64,000 bases of DNA from Ctenosaura bakeri (GCA_948474755.1 CAOLHI010000413.1:310001-374000); one strand, 5' to 3'; positions 10,956 to 52,600 are shown, numbered from the stretch's first letter. Notes: a model not told the origin generated them from the sequence alone. Program-made: numbers and translations.

Positions 10956-11098
10956 TGGCCAAGGGGTGGAAATTATGTGGCTGTCCAGGTTGTATTGGAC
11001 TGCAACTCCCATCATTTCTCACCACTGTCTTTGCTGACTAAAGGTAGCTGGAGTAGAAGACTAACAACATATGGGGATCCACATTATTCCCACTTCTA

Positions 11099-11458
11099 GG
11101 CCATTTCCACATTACACTGTCCATTTCCACACTAAACTGTTATAGCACTTTTATTCCACTTTCAACAGCCTATGGATTCCTGGGGTTTGCAGTTTCAGGA
11201 GGAGCTGGCTGGCCCCTCCCGAAACTGCAAACCCCAGGATTCCATAGGATGTTGCAAGCGGAATAAGAGCGCTATAACAGTCTAGTGCAGAAATGACTAC
11301 TGTTATAGTGCTTTTATTCCACTTTCAAAACCCTATGGAATCCTGGGGTTTGCACTTAGGGAGGGGCACTTTGGCCTCAGTAAACTACAAATCCCAGAAT
11401 TCCACAGGATTATGAAAGTGGAATAATAGCACTATAACAGTGTAATGCGGAAATTACC
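11099..11458. mobile_element. Harbinger-type MITE containing another MITE
   Basis: Ends GGCCATTTCCACATTACACT and GTGTAATGCGGAAATTACC, flanked by CTA (11096-11098, 11459-11461). Its left arm is split by the MITE at 11120-11299. Confidence 0.85.
11120..11299. mobile_element. Palindromic Harbinger-type MITE nested in a relative
   Basis: Inserted in CTG of the host arm, with CTG on both sides (11117-11119, 11300-11302). The arms meet at GGAGCTGGCTGGCCCCTCC. Confidence 0.85.
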
Positions 11459-11924
11459 CTAATTTAGTATTTTTGAAATCACAAGTAAAAACTGCGTGCA
11501 GAGAACATGTTCTGCTTTCCTCCTAACATTTCTCCATTCCAAAATTCTACCTGCCAAGTCCCCTCCCACCTTTTTTAGACATGCTTATCCCTCATTTTCA
11601 GATGCACATCCCATGCCAGGCAGGTATTGCCTCCTAGAGATGCAGCAGTATACAGGCGAGTCTTGATTTACAGTGAGGTTACATTCCTTGACTTGCAACA
11701 TAGGTTGAGACTGAGGCAAAAGCGGGGACCCAGCCCCACAGGGAATCACTGGAGGCCTGGAGGATGCATTTTGATGGAGCAGAAAGAGCCACAAAGTTAG
11801 CAGTTTTACTCAAACCATTAGTAAGTTTAAAGAGGTTTAAAGCATGAAAAAACAGGTCTTATCTTTTCTAGGCTAGAAAAAAACACTCCTTTCCATATGA
11901 TAAGACTGTGGTTGTTCTCAAATC

Positions 11925-13050
11925 TGGCTGCAGTGACACATGCCTTGATTACATCTCGGTTGGACTACTGTACCACACTCTACGTGGGGCTCCCTTTGGA
12001 AACTGTTGGAAACTTCAGCAGGTTCAAAACGTGGCAGCAAGAATGCTGAGCAGAACCAGTTACAAGGAGCATATTACTCCTTGTTAATACAGCTTCACTG
12101 GCTACCTGTTTGTTTCTGGGCACAATTTAAAGTGCTAGCCATGACCTATAAAGCCCTATATGTCTTAGGTCTGAACTATTTGAAAGACCATGGCCCTTTC
12201 TGCATGAGGCTAGTGAATCGCTTTGTGCCGTTTCTTACTGGCTCTTCTGGGCTCCAAACGGGCAGACTTTCCCTGACGTCCTTCCGCAGCTAGTTCCACG
12301 CCGATTCGGAGCAGTGGGAGTTCATACATCCACACTATCTCCACAGCTTCCTGTGGTTTGTTTGGCGGGACCAATCACTGCAGCTGGCCATGCCCACAGC
12401 CCGCCCTCCGCTGATCCCCAGTTCGCATTGGTGTGAATGTGCGCATCTGTACAATTGCACAGGTATGAATTGGCACAATCCAGGAAGAAACCCGTTCTTC
12501 AAATAGCGCCCTGGATGACCACTTGGGGGCGAATTTAATTGGACTTAGGTGTGGAACGAAGGTAAATAGTCCGAACCTAGTTCGCTCCAAGGTGCAGACG
12601 ACCTCCGTGACAAGACACATTGGCCCGTCTTAATTTCCTCATGCAGAAAGGGCCCATATCGCCTTATACAAACCTGCCAGAGCCTTAACATCTTCCGGGG
12701 AAGGCTTTCTCTTGGTTTCACTACCATCCCAGGCTTGCCAGGTGAGGACACAGGAGAGAGCCTTCTCAGTGGCTGCTCGCACTCTGTGGAACTCTCTTCC
12801 ACTGGAGGCTCAGCTGGCCCCTTCCTTATTCTCCTTTTGCTGGTAGACAAAAAACATTCTTATTTAAGCAGGCTTTTAATTTACCAAGGTGTTTTTTTTT
12901 AATTTTTCTGTAGTTTTTTTAAAATAATTTTTTATGTTTTTCTAATATTTTTAATTGTTTTAAATGTTTTAGTAATGTTTCTAACCATTTTGGTAGCCGC
13001 CTTGGGTTCTACTCTGGGAGAAAGATGGCATATAAATATAATAAACACAA
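11925..13050 (+). mobile_element. L2 LINE, 3' part, split by a MITE
   Basis: Encodes L2 RT C-terminal pieces before (LLIQLHWLPVCF, YKALYVLGLNYLKDH) and after the insert, then a 3' UTR ending GTAGCCGCCTTGGGTTC. Frames are broken. The MITE occupies 12192-12654. Confidence 0.8.
12192..12654. mobile_element. Larger GC-rich Harbinger-type element in L2
   Basis: Ends GGCCCTTTCTGCATGAG and CTCATGCAGAAAGGGCC are exact inverses, flanked by CAT (12189-12191 and 12655-12657). Its interior resembles the element at 20373, including AAGGTGCAGACGACCTC. It is non-coding. Confidence 0.85.
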
Positions 13051-14254
13051 AAATAACAAACAATATATATAAATAGATACATACCCTCCCCAAGCAAATA
13101 GAGGAAAAGACTTCCAACCACACCAAAATTTCAAGATTCCAGTTTCTTCCTCCTCTTCATGCCTCTCTTCTAAGCAGGCAATGATAGCAAGATTCAAGTT
13201 TCTTCCTCCCCCACATGCTCCCCCTCTTAAGCAGGCAAAGGAAACCCCTTTCAGAAACACCATGACTGCAGTTATTTTCCCCTGCTGCAAATTGTGAGTG
13301 AGACTTTCATTCATTCATTCATTCATTTCTGGAGAAACCTTGTAAACCTGAAATGTAAGTAGGGGCAATCCAAACTGAGACCCGCTTTGCCTCACCCTCC
13401 AGAATCTAGAGAACGATTGCTCCATTCATCCATCACCCACAGCTCTTTGTAGTGTGGCTTTCACTGTCACATTCTGAGAACTCAGCAGAATCTGTAGCAA
13501 ATGAACCCTGAAAAAGAAAAAAAGAAACGTGATGGTGTTGTAAAATTGGGCCAGCCTGTACAATTTATTTTCTGTGCTTTCTTCTAGTACACCTAAGAGT
13601 GTCCCAGCTTCTCTATTATTCTAGTTATTGCTGAGTTCAAGGGCATTCTCCTTCTCATTGCCAGCTAGTCTCCTGCTGGTCTCCCATCTTCTGTTTCTCA
13701 CTGATGCTCATTTTTCTTCCCTTCCCCTCCGCCCCCAGTGTGTCATGGGGTGATACTTCTCTGTCTGTGTCTCACACTGTGCAGTCTTCCTTTGCATTTT
13801 TCTGATCTTCTTCAGTATTCTTTCATCTTCATTATCAACCTGGCACTGGGTGTTTGTGTGTTTAAAAATGGTCAGATGTCATTAATGAAGAGTGCCAGAT
13901 CAAAATGTCAAATTCCAATTCCAGTATGCCAGGCTCTACCCTCAACCCTGTTGGTTACAGAAATAATTTCTTACTTGAAAGCTTGGACCTCCCCAGCTTT
14001 TTGTGCAGTTGTTTGGCAGATTCCTATGTATTTCTCTCTCTCTCTCTCTCAGACACACACACACCACACACACACACACACACACAGCTCTTCTCTACTG
14101 TGCATGTAACTTTCACCTATGAGCCACACATTTCCTTAGCACAAATCTCCAAGCAGAAAACCATATGCAAACCAACTATTATGAACAGTAGGCAAAGCGG
14201 TGAAGGCATGTATAGGTTAAAAAACACAACAATAATTTTCCTGTAATTTCAATC
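13051..14254. other. No gene recognised; simple repeats
   Basis: Contains a short (ATTC)n at 13307-13326 and a (CT)n/(CA)n tract at 14033-14087. No exon or named repeat is evident. Confidence 0.5.
14033..14087 (+). repeat. (CT)n then (CA)n microsatellite
   Basis: Pure CT dinucleotides run directly into CA dinucleotides with one interruption. Confidence 0.9.
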
Positions 14255-14440
14255 AACTGGTTAGGGTCTTTTCCTCTGGAGTAACAGAAAAACAATCTTG
14301 CTTTATCTTCGATATGACAGTCCTTCAGATATTTAAAGATGGCCATCATATCTCTTCTCACTCTTGTCTTCTCCAGGTTAAACCCATCCAATTCTCTCTA
14401 GATGTTTCACTATCTTGGTGGCTGTTCTCTGGATACAGGA
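14255..14440 (-). mobile_element. CR1 LINE fragment
   Basis: On the minus strand it encodes RRDMMAIFKYLKDCHIE, the CR1 RT C terminus, with degraded flanks. Confidence 0.75.
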
Positions 14441-15494
14441 AGCCACCACCTTTTGGTGCCCCGTTATCTGATCGCCCGCTCTTTTGACACTTCCAAATTA
14501 AAGACAAGTTCCATTAACTCGACAGGGGTTTTACTCTTTCATCAATTCTTTTTGGCAACAGAGGCTCATTTGGAACCACTCGCATTTGCACTGCCTGCGA
14601 AGTGAGCTGGGAGGAGAAAAAAAGTGCCATGGTGGCTGAAAGATTTTGCGAGCACCACACATGCAGTCAGTCCCAAGTGAGTCTCCATAAATCCTTCATG
14701 CTCCATACAGTACAGTCCATGGGTTCCACTTTTCAACCAATTCCATTTTCTGACAGTGCTCTGATCCCTAACCTGTCTGATAAGTGGGGGAAATCTTTTT
14801 ATCCCAACTTATCATGATTAGAGATATTCTCCGAGATGCTTCAGCAGAACATAGCTGACTGTGGGCAATTTTCAGACATCGCTGACCAGCAAACCAAATA
14901 CCATTCTACAGGAAGAGTCTTGCTGCAGGGCAGAATACTTGTGGGTTGCAAATTCTTTATTTCCTTTCTTTTCTTCTTTCAATTACTACTTATAAAAAAA
15001 GATTGTGTTGATGCACCCGTTAGGTGGGTCTGTTTTTTTTTTTGTGTGTGTGTGGGATGACTTTGCTTCAAATTATTGATCCAGTTTGGACATTACAATA
15101 AACATCACTTCCTTACCTTGTGTGAGCCAGAGTGCTGATGCATTCCTGCTTCATTATATGGTTTATTTAGTGTGGCATCTGAATCTATCAGGAGTCAGAA
15201 CTCTGAATCAGAGACATAACCCATGGCTTTTTATTGGCTTGTTCCTCTGGCTTGTTTAGCAAGAAACAAGCCAGAGCACTGGCTCCTCCAGTGTTCAGAT
15301 GTCATGCTAAATGAAGGACCATGGTTTGTTTGATCCTCTCTGCAGCAAGAGTGATCAGTTAACACGAAAAAGCACGACAGCCCCTATATGGCAAGCTGGA
15401 ATTCTAAAGAGTGCTGGTTTACAATGACATGCAAATAGGGCTGCTCGATTGATCCTGTACCATCAAAAACATGGGCATACTGGTTTATGAACCA
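14441..15494. other. No gene recognised
   Basis: Short frames only, plus a T-rich/GT-rich run near 15032-15053. No exon or named repeat is evident. Confidence 0.45.
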
Positions 15495-15495
15495 G

Positions 15496-15760
15496 ATGTT
15501 GTTGTTGTGTTGCTGTGCCTTCAACTCACTTTTAACTTATGGCAACCCTAAGGTAAACGCATCAGAGGGTTTTTTGGGGCAAGATTTGTTCAGAGTGGGT
15601 TTGCCTTTGCCTTCCTGTGAGGCTGAGAATGTGATTGGCCCAAAGTCACCCTGTAGGTTTCCATAGCTGAGACAGGATTGAAGCCCTGTTCTCCAGTGGG
15701 GATTCAAATCCTCCAGAGCTGTAGTCCAATGTTGTGTGGCTGAACCATAAACGGTACAGC
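15496..15760 (-). mobile_element. tRNA-derived SINE
   Basis: Starts (plus strand) with tail complement GTTGTTGTGTTGCTGTGCC, then AGGCTGAGAATGTGATTGG and GGATTCAAATCC, the box B complement. The head near 15750 is worn. Confidence 0.85.
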
Positions 15761-16320
15761 TGCTGAAATGGTAGCAGACCAGCAGGATGTCATATTTCAC
15801 ATGATGCTGCTTTTTGGTTACACAATGTTCTGTTTCTTATTTATTAGGAATGAGTGTTCTTGACATTTAGATGTCAGTCTCTTCTTTTTGGAAGATATTT
15901 AGTGGAAACACTTGTTCTGAATTTGTAGGCCTGCTCATAAAAAGCCACAACAGAATGAAGTCGACCAGGAAAGACTCCTGAATAGGCTTCAAAGGAAAGA
16001 AAAAAAAAAGGATGTAAATGAGAATACAAGCACATTCCTTTGGGTAGAATTGGTCCAGGAAGGCAGCTTGCAAATATTTCAACGAATGAATAAACTGTGT
16101 CATTCCCAGCTTTTTCATGGGAGTTGTACAGGAAGTATTTCTGATAGATAGAGCCCACTGTTCTCAATATTTCTAAACCTAGATGTGACCGAGAGGGCTA
16201 GCTGTATTCACGTAAACCATATGTGGACAACCAAGCCCTACTCTTTATTCCAAAGCCACCAGTGGGGCAGCAGGGAACAAACCGGAATTTTCTTCCTCCT
16301 ATCATCAACAGGAAAACACC

Positions 16321-16370
<50 letters not shown>

Positions 16371-18008
16371 GGATTTTGGGAGATGAAAGGCTGAATCTCT
16401 GCTCCCCACCCAATGCCCAATCTTCCCCGAGACGTCTGTTTTCCAGCTGCAAATAGTAATGGCCCTTCCTGACTCAGAATTATTGGGAAGGAGAACAGTT
16501 AACGCTTGTCTCCCCAACAGTCAGGCCCCAAAAGAGGGAGGGGTTAATTTGCCTCCTCGTGGTTTATGCAGGATCCTTGGGTATTCAGGTGAGTGTGCAT
16601 GTGTGTGAGAGAATGAATGGATGTGTGAACAGGTGTATGTGTGCATGCATATCTTTCCATCACTGACTGTTCTCCAGTTAAAAGCCCCATGCACTCATAC
16701 AATCCCAAGGATGCCATAGGGACCAGCGTGGCCCCCAGTCCTGTCCACTCATGATTTATATCCATCTGTCCAAGCTGCATTTGAAAATCACTCTTACAGC
16801 TTACTCAAGAATCAACCACAATTCTAAGGACTTCTTGGATTTGTTTTTTTAAAAATGCATCCATTTAATGAAATAAATATGTCAGAATATCTTAGAAAAA
16901 GAGTTAATTAAAAACAAATAGAAATTGCATTTAACTGTGCATTTTAAATAGAACACAAAATTTAACAAGTTATAAAATTATTTAAAAAGAATTTTAACCT
17001 GGACACAGTATTGCCCCATCTCTCCAGAAAACAAAAATTATTTTAGCTTCACTTGTTATTAGCCTGATATCATCTCTGGTCAAAAATATTTTCCCATTTT
17101 TTTTCAGTGCTTCAAAAATATAGATGGCAGAAGAGAGAAAGGTTGGCAGAAGGGAGAAAATGAAATGAGAGTTTACACCATAATAATAATGGCTCTATCA
17201 CATACCATTCAACTTACTGAAAAACATAATCTGTCTCCACAGTCTTGGTGTGTGCTGGGTAATAATTTAACTTCCACATTTTTCAAGTTCTCCAACACAC
17301 AATAGGAGGTGGGGTGAGGAAAAGATAACACTCCCCTTTGACTCATCCTCATGCTATCAATGCAAAGCTATTGCTGACGTTCTGCGGACATGGAGCTCGT
17401 ATCCCCCAAAGTTTGGGGAGGAGGGTGTCAGATGCACTGCAAAAATGCACCTACCCTATGCACTAAGCACCATCCAGACTTACCCTAAGAAAAGTTGTAA
17501 CAAACACTGTATGTAATATTGTTAGTACAGTTAAAAGCTCAGTTAAAACTCTTAAGAAATATATGGCTCCAGAAGACTACAAGTTTACAAGATTTACACA
17601 TGTTTGCTGAATACGTGCTGATATCTGCCTTTTCATGCCAAACTGTGTTAGCTAATTATATGAACAATGCACAAAGAACAGGAGAAAAGCCAAATGGGGT
17701 TGTCTGAAAAGCAAGATAAAACAGGTGACCAATACAAAAAGATATAGTTTAACACTTCTCAGCATTTCTCCTGACTTGCAACTTGAATTCTAGACAGGCT
17801 TGTTAAACATTTTTTATGCTATTAAAACATTTATGAAGTATCTGCCCCTGTTCTGAAGGAATTACATCTGCAGACTTATATAGTAGGAGTTGCTATGCAA
17901 TTAACAGAAGAGGTGCAGATAAAGGATTTCACTCTAGAATGTTTTCAAAACACAGAGTTCCGTTATCATTTAGAGCAGCTGACAGTTAAAAGGAGGTCAT
18001 CCAAACCT
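15761..18008. other. 3' flank of RAD21L1
   Basis: Mostly AT-rich sequence downstream of the stop codon. The 3' UTR presumably starts at 18008, but no canonical AATAAA is seen near by on the minus strand; a weak ATTAAA lies near 16865. It contains the (ATC)n tract. Confidence 0.4.
16322..16371 (+). repeat. (ATC)16 microsatellite
   Basis: About 16 pure ATC units. The poly-Met, poly-Ile, poly-Asp and poly-Ser frames here are only products of this repeat. Confidence 0.95.
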
Positions 18009-46216
<28,208 letters not shown>

Positions 46217-46247
46217 TTTGCCAATATTGTCTCTCAAACTTGGTGAG

Positions 46248-48999
46248 CTGGAGGGAAAAACAAAACATTTTAAATGTTGAATGTGTCATTTTTGAATAAT
46301 TTTCACAGCTATTAGACAACAATAGGAAGAAATTACTAAGGTTTATGATAAATGGTTTTGAACAGAAGAGGTCTGTTGTTAGATAAATTTCCAAGTTCTG
46401 CATGTATCTAGTTCATGTCAGATTTACAACACATATTAAACAATTCCACTGATTGTGTAGAAAAGCTAGGTAACTTTGCATAAAACAGTGTTAACTAGAT
46501 ACTTTGTATATAATATCATCTATATATTAGTTATTCATTTCAATGCAAGATTTATGTACTGAAATTTTTATATGCTTGCCAAATAACTTCATCTTTAACA
46601 ACAATATGTAATTCATTCTGCGAATAGCTGAAACAATCAGATTAATTAATTTTTAGATTTCTCTTGCATAAAAAAAATTGCTGTACAATGTAAAAAGCTG
46701 CTATTTTCCAACACTGTCATTCTAATCACACTCAATGGGAAGTAAGCCTCATTAATATTAGTGGAACCAATATGTAGGTAAACACGATTAGGCTTTGTGT
46801 ATATGTACAATCAGTCTTAGAAGCCAGAGAGAGAGAGAGAGATCTTCTGAAAAAGGGTAAGAGACAAAATAGGAAAAAGCACATATTTTTGAAAATTACA
46901 GCTTCATGAGGAGCTCTTGTGCTCTTGTAGAATGAAAAACTATGGCAAAAACAGACAGGACCCAGTATGAGGGGGAAAATGGTAATAAAGGTTTGAGAGA
47001 TGTTTTTTAAAAAATGGAGAGAGCATGTCACAACAGCAACCTCGCAAAATCAAACCAGTACTTCATTTCTACATCTTGCTTTAGTCACAGGAATCCTCCA
47101 GGAAGCTCACAAGCAAGGCACAAAAATACAGATGATAAGGACAAAGAACAGACGGATTTCAAAATAAAATAAAATCCTTTGAAGCTTCTTTAAATAATAA
47201 TAGGTATACTTTTATATTATATTCAGAATTTGGTGAATATGGGATTCATGTGTATTGCAAAACCAGAATGCAATAGATCTATCTCATAGTTCATTCAAGC
47301 CACTGGAATTCTATGGTATGCAGCTCTTGTAACATGGAAGTATTATGTACCTGTTATGGCTAATATCAATTGATAAGACAGAGCCTCCATAAACACACCT
47401 TGTTACCAATGAAAGCAAGTGGCCATCATTACAATAAGGGAATTTCAGCCTCTTAAGCACTGTGTGAAGAAACATCTTTTTTGGTTTGTACTTAATCTAC
47501 TGCCAACCAATTTCATTGACTCGTACTAAATTTTATGAGAGAAAAAGAGAAATTTCTCTTTATTTGTTTTTTCTCTCTAGAATATACATAATTTTGGAAA
47601 CATCTAACATGTTCCTCCATAGGGGTATTACTGAAAGACATAACCATGTTGCTCTTTTTCAGCATATAACATTATACAACACACGCACACACACACACAC
47701 ACACACGTTGTATGCATATAAAGGAACCTTAATATCATGGTCTTATGGAATTAAAAGATGCATACGATTCCTTTATTTCTTTTTATGGCACCCCATAGTG
47801 GTATTGCCATCAAAAAGTCCCAAATGCTAAACAACAAAAAACAAAGGACTAAAGCAGTGCTGAGAAAACTGTGTGTATGAGTGTGCATAGAGATTTTAAT
47901 TCAAATTCTCTAATGTGGAGATAAAATCCCAAATGAATCAAATTAGATGAGGGACCTCTAGTTTTGTGTGTGGGGTGTTCTACAGTAACCCAACATTTAC
48001 ATATTTTAAGTATGAAAATGAAACATGAATGTTCAGTGACAATGTCTGGCACATCCTAAGAAAGACATATGCAGTCCCTGGCTTAGTTCACAACATCCTC
48101 ACCTAAAAGAATAATGCAGTTATTAGATCTGGGGGGAAAAATTCTGAGACCCTCAGGAAATGCTGCCAGCCTGAGGAAACATTTGGATAACAATTAGAAA
48201 TCTTTTTTTTTTCAAAACTCCATGTAGGCCTAAGTTAAATAAAGCATATTTTATACCTACTTTCTCTTACTGATCACAGCCAGCAATACAAATGTCAAGA
48301 CTTCTGTTTATCTGAAAGTGTGTTCCCTTCTGCCTGTCAGAATATGAAAAAAATGTTAAGTGCTGAAAGGATGTGAAAAAGAAGATTTATAAAATGAAAG
48401 ATACTCCTCTCCAACAGAGAAAAGATGCATAAACTAGCAAAGTTAATCACTATGAAGGATAATAAACCCAGCCCTTTCGACTGATGTGGGTATATAAGTA
48501 ACAACAGAAATGGCCTTACTCAGATCATTAGTTCCCCCAGTTCAAGGGTGGGAATCATGCCAGCTTACGTATATTGTTGGACTACAGGTACACCAGCCCT
48601 ATCCATCATTACACAGTAGTTAGGAATGCTGGAAGCTGAAGTCTTAAAACATCTAGAGGGCCCACATTATTCTCACTCATAACCTAGTACTGTCTACCTT
48701 GACTGGTTATGGTTCTCCAGTCTCAAGTCTTTTTCCTGCCCTTCTAGAAGGAGCCATGAATTTGAACCTGGATCCTTTTCAATGCAAATAAGCTAATATA
48801 TCACTGAGCCCTTTTAGTCTTCTCCTTAAGGGGTGAATGAGCTATTGAACTCCAGCTTTTTGGAAAAATTCCGCAATATAGGTGCTTCTGCCACCATCAA
48901 CCTTGTCAAGTGGATAAGAATATAGGAAACTGCCTTTTACTTAGCTGTACCACTGCTCCATCAAGCCTGGTTTTGTAAACTTTGACAGGTAATGACTCT
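46248..48999. other. Upstream intron of RAD21L1, mostly unrecognised
   Basis: AT-rich sequence with a (GA)n run near 46828-46842 and (CA)n at 47680-47706. No coding exon is seen; the non-coding first exon must lie upstream. Confidence 0.5.
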
Positions 49000-49120
49000 G
49001 GCTATTTCCGCACTAGCTTGTTGTAGTGCTATGATTCCACTTTCAACATCCTATGGAATCCCGGGGTTTGCAGTTTCGGGAGGGGCCACAGCGCTACAAC
49101 AGGCTAGTGCGGAAATGGCC
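49000..49120. mobile_element. Internally deleted Harbinger-type MITE
   Basis: The left arm runs to CGGGAGGGGCC; the right arm keeps only the last 33 bp (CAGCGCTACAACAGGCTAGT and on). Confidence 0.82.
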
Positions 49121-49481
49121 TAAATTAAGTTCCAGGCAGGATTCTTTCCCAGCACTACTTGGAGCTTCTTCATCCAGAAATAGACCAGGTAGCCCTGTTG
49201 GTTTATTTTGGGTATGTGTATCCTGCTTTTCAAAAGAACTCTTAGCAACTAACAAGTAAATAAACAAAATCAAGCAACCAATAAGGAAAAAAAAAAGCAA
49301 AAACAGGAAATGCATGGTACCTGAAATACCCTGTATATATTTTAAAAATTGAAATCTTTAAAATGTGAGTGCAGCCTAGGAAACTTCATGGTAAAAAGAT
49401 GTTACTAAAGCTGAATTGATTAAAAGGCTTAAGAGAATAAAGAGGACTTTGCTGCTGAAGGGAGAGTAGGGCAACACCAGT

Positions 49482-49575
49482 GGAGGGCCCCTGTTTAAGA
49501 TCTGCAAACCCCAGGATTCCATAGGATGTTGCAAGTGGAATAATAGTGCTATAACAGTCTAGCGCGGAAATGGCC
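49482..49575. mobile_element. Half MITE
   Basis: Right half only, CTGCAAACCCCAGGATTCC to GCGCGGAAATGGCC. Confidence 0.75.
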
Positions 49576-50750
49576 ATAATGTGTGGATAGGTACAAATGG
49601 AGACAGGCAAACTGTAAGGCTGAAGCCAAGCATTCCTTCCTAGTCAGCTCCAGGACAGAAAGAGATACAAAGCAAACCACTCTTTCCTATATTCTAGAGT
49701 TGAGCAAAACCTGTCCTGTCTCCAACCATCCAACATTCGACCTCCCTCCACCTGACTGAAGAAAGAAGGAACTATTCCCATGCTGCCCTCTTCCACCAAT
49801 TGATGTCAAAATTCTGTATGGAGCTGGTATGAAGTTTTCCTACAGATGCCCCAATTTGCATTCTCAAAATCTGGCAAAAGCAAACTGTGGGGTGACTTCT
49901 TTGAGAGGAAGCAGGCAAAGCCTCACGGTGAAGTCCTTGTATTTCCTAAAGCAGAACGAGGTGTTCATAGGATGTCTTCCTATGACTGGAGAGAAATCCA
50001 CACTGATAAACTATGAGATCTGGCTCAGATGCCGGTCTACCAATATCTTCCATCCTGGTAGGACTTCTCTATCTCCAAGAATGGCATAGCAGGTTGGAAT
50101 TCAACAAGCAGCATCACTAAATTTAATGGAACTTACTCCAAAGAAAATGGGAGCAAGAACCCTGTTGCATAAGACCAAAGAATCTAGAAGTTCCATACCT
50201 TGCTGCCCACAGTGGCCACCAAGATTGTTTCAGGGAGCCAACAAACCTGCTGTGAAAGTAATGATCATCTCCCAGAGCTTGGAAGTAACTAGTGACAGAT
50301 AACTGATTACTTGTAATTAATCTCTTTTGACATACTGGTTTGTGGACCATCACTTTGAGTAGCAGTGTCTTAGAGACAGACCATTTTAAAATCTCCAAAG
50401 CATCACTTCCCACGATGGGCACATTAGTTAGAGGCTTGCCACTTTGGAAACTAGAGAAGGCTCCTGTATCCTTAATAGCGGTGTAGAAGAGGGAATTTCA
50501 GCAGGTACTTGTCATGCAACCAGGTAACCAAGCAGCATCAGCTGAAATCCCCTCTTCCAGACAACCATGAAAAGCATAGGAGGCCTCTCTAGTTTTTACC
50601 CTGGTAACTCTGTTTCAGATTTTTTTCAACGTATAAAATCTACAACATCTCCAAACACATTTTACTGCAGATAAGAGTGTGAAGGCTGCTCATGCAATCC
50701 CATCTTTCAAACTGTTTTGCTGCTGGGGAGGAAAAGCTGTGACTCCTACT
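49576..50750. other. No gene recognised
   Basis: Short frames only; no named repeat and no splice-bounded coding exon. Confidence 0.45.
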
Positions 50751-50753
50751 TAG

Positions 50754-51395
50754 AATCATAGAATCATAGAAATGTAGAGTTGGAAGAGACCCCAGGGGTC
50801 ACCCAGTCCAACCCCCTGCCATGCAGGAACACCCTCAAAGCACTCCCAACAGATGGCCATCCAGCCTCTGCTTAAAAACCTCCAAAGAAGGAGACTCTAC
50901 TACACTCCATGGAAGCAGCAGATTCCACTGCCTGACAGCCCTGACTGTCAGGAAGTTCTTCCTGAGGTTCAGGTGGAATCTCCTCTCCTGCAGCTTGAAT
51001 CCATTGCTCCTTGTCCTGGTCTCTGGAGCAGCAGAAAACAAGCCCACTGCCTCTTCCACATGGCATGCCTTCAGATATTTAAACATGGCTATCATGTCTC
51101 CTCTTCACCTTCTCTTCTGCAGACTAAACATCCCCAGCTCTCTAAGTCTATCCTCATAGGGTTTCATGGCTTCCAGGCCCCTCACCATTTTGGTCGCCCT
51201 CCTCTGGACTTGCTCCAGCTTGACCATGTCCTTCTTGAATTGGGGTGCCCAGAACTGGACACAGTATTCAAGATGAGGTCTAACCAGTGCAGAGTAGAGT
51301 GGTACCAGTACCTCTCTCGATCCAGACACCAGACTCCTATTGATGCAACCGAGACTCACATTGGCTTTCTTGGCTGCCTTACTTGGTAATGCATT
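50754..51395 (-). mobile_element. CR1 LINE, 3' end
   Basis: The minus strand encodes a longer CR1 RT C-terminal part ([40 protein letters not shown]) with few breaks and ends in the CR1 tail. It is 5'-truncated at about 51395. Confidence 0.92.
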
Positions 51396-52600
51396 TGCTT
51401 GCATAAAGTTGGGGTGCAGAAGAAGCCTCATTTGTTTAGTTGTTTATCCTTGTTGATTATTTTCTTTTCTTTTAATATATATCTGTGGTGTCAGTGTGAC
51501 AATATTAACTCTCATCCAAACAGAGGGAATATTTTTGTCTCTTTGGTGAGGGGATCCTATTTCCTCGCAAAATTCACACAGAAAAAAGACCTATTAAGGA
51601 GGCGTTATAGCACATCGTCACCTGAAGAGTTGCAAAGAAAAAAAATCCAATTTCTCTCCCCTATACATAATTTTTTAGCATATGAAAAAAAAAAAAAGAT
51701 GGATGGGTCCAAAATATCCTGACAATTTGGCCACCTTGGTAGAGGGGGGCAGAGGTATGATAATAATTAAACAAAAAATTCCACTTGATACAAACATTTA
51801 TTTTCTGGCTGGTGGATTTAGGTATTATGCAGCTCTCTTGATTCTGCACCCTGTGGATGTGAGGAATTTTTATAAACCTCACAATATACTGGAATTCTCA
51901 CTGCAGTTAGAAAAGAACCCAGAAGTAAATTGTTGAAATGATGTAAATTGAAATGTAAAAGTAAATTATTGAAATGAAATGCTCTCCTTTTAAATTTGGA
52001 TCAATATCAAATGCATTTTTTTTTTAAAAAAATCTTTTGAACCTAGCTGTATTGAATCTAACTGTATTAAATCTAGATGCAGTGAATGTAGTAGTAGTAG
52101 ATGTTTTTGTTCTTGTTACTGGTATGTATACTTTGTATGTCTATAATCTAAACAAAATGTTCTGTTTTGAAGCCTACAGCACTGAATGGTTTTTTTTTTT
52201 TTTTTTTAAGATCTGCCTGGATGAGGGTTCAGGGTGTCAGGAATGGTGGAAGATGGAAATCTCCTGAGGGTTTTCTCCCTTGTAAAAGTTCAATATTACA
52301 GCTTTCTCAGTTGGAAGAAGGGCTTTTTGGGTCGAAGCAGGACTTGCTACTCCCTGGCAAGCTATTTAGGGTTGTGCAGTCTCGAAGCAGAATTACCTCA
52401 GGAAGATTTTGGGAAGGCAGGAGAAGGCAAACGACTGTGCATAAAATGACTAATATAAGTCATCCAGACAAGAATAGTAGTGATAACAGAGATAGTGTGT
52501 ATATGTAAGTATTTATGTGTACACACACACACACACGTCTGTGAAGGAGGGGTAGGAGGGAAAAGTTTTTGCCGGGAGCGTTAAATGTATACTTTAAAAG
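51396..52600 (+). other. Unrecognised, coding-like old sequence
   Basis: Overlapping broken frames at 51500-51940 (for example SSPEELQRKKIQFLSPIHNF and GGFRYYAALLILHPVD) look like a decayed retroelement protein, but I cannot assign a family. Poly-T and (CA)n tracts follow. Confidence 0.3.

Noticed and set aside
14033..14087. CRISPR-like array
   Set aside because: The tandem repeats are pure dinucleotide tracts with no spacers, and the genome is vertebrate.
16185..16456. Frames with long Met, Ile, Asp or Ser runs
   Set aside because: All come from the (ATC)n microsatellite in different frames.
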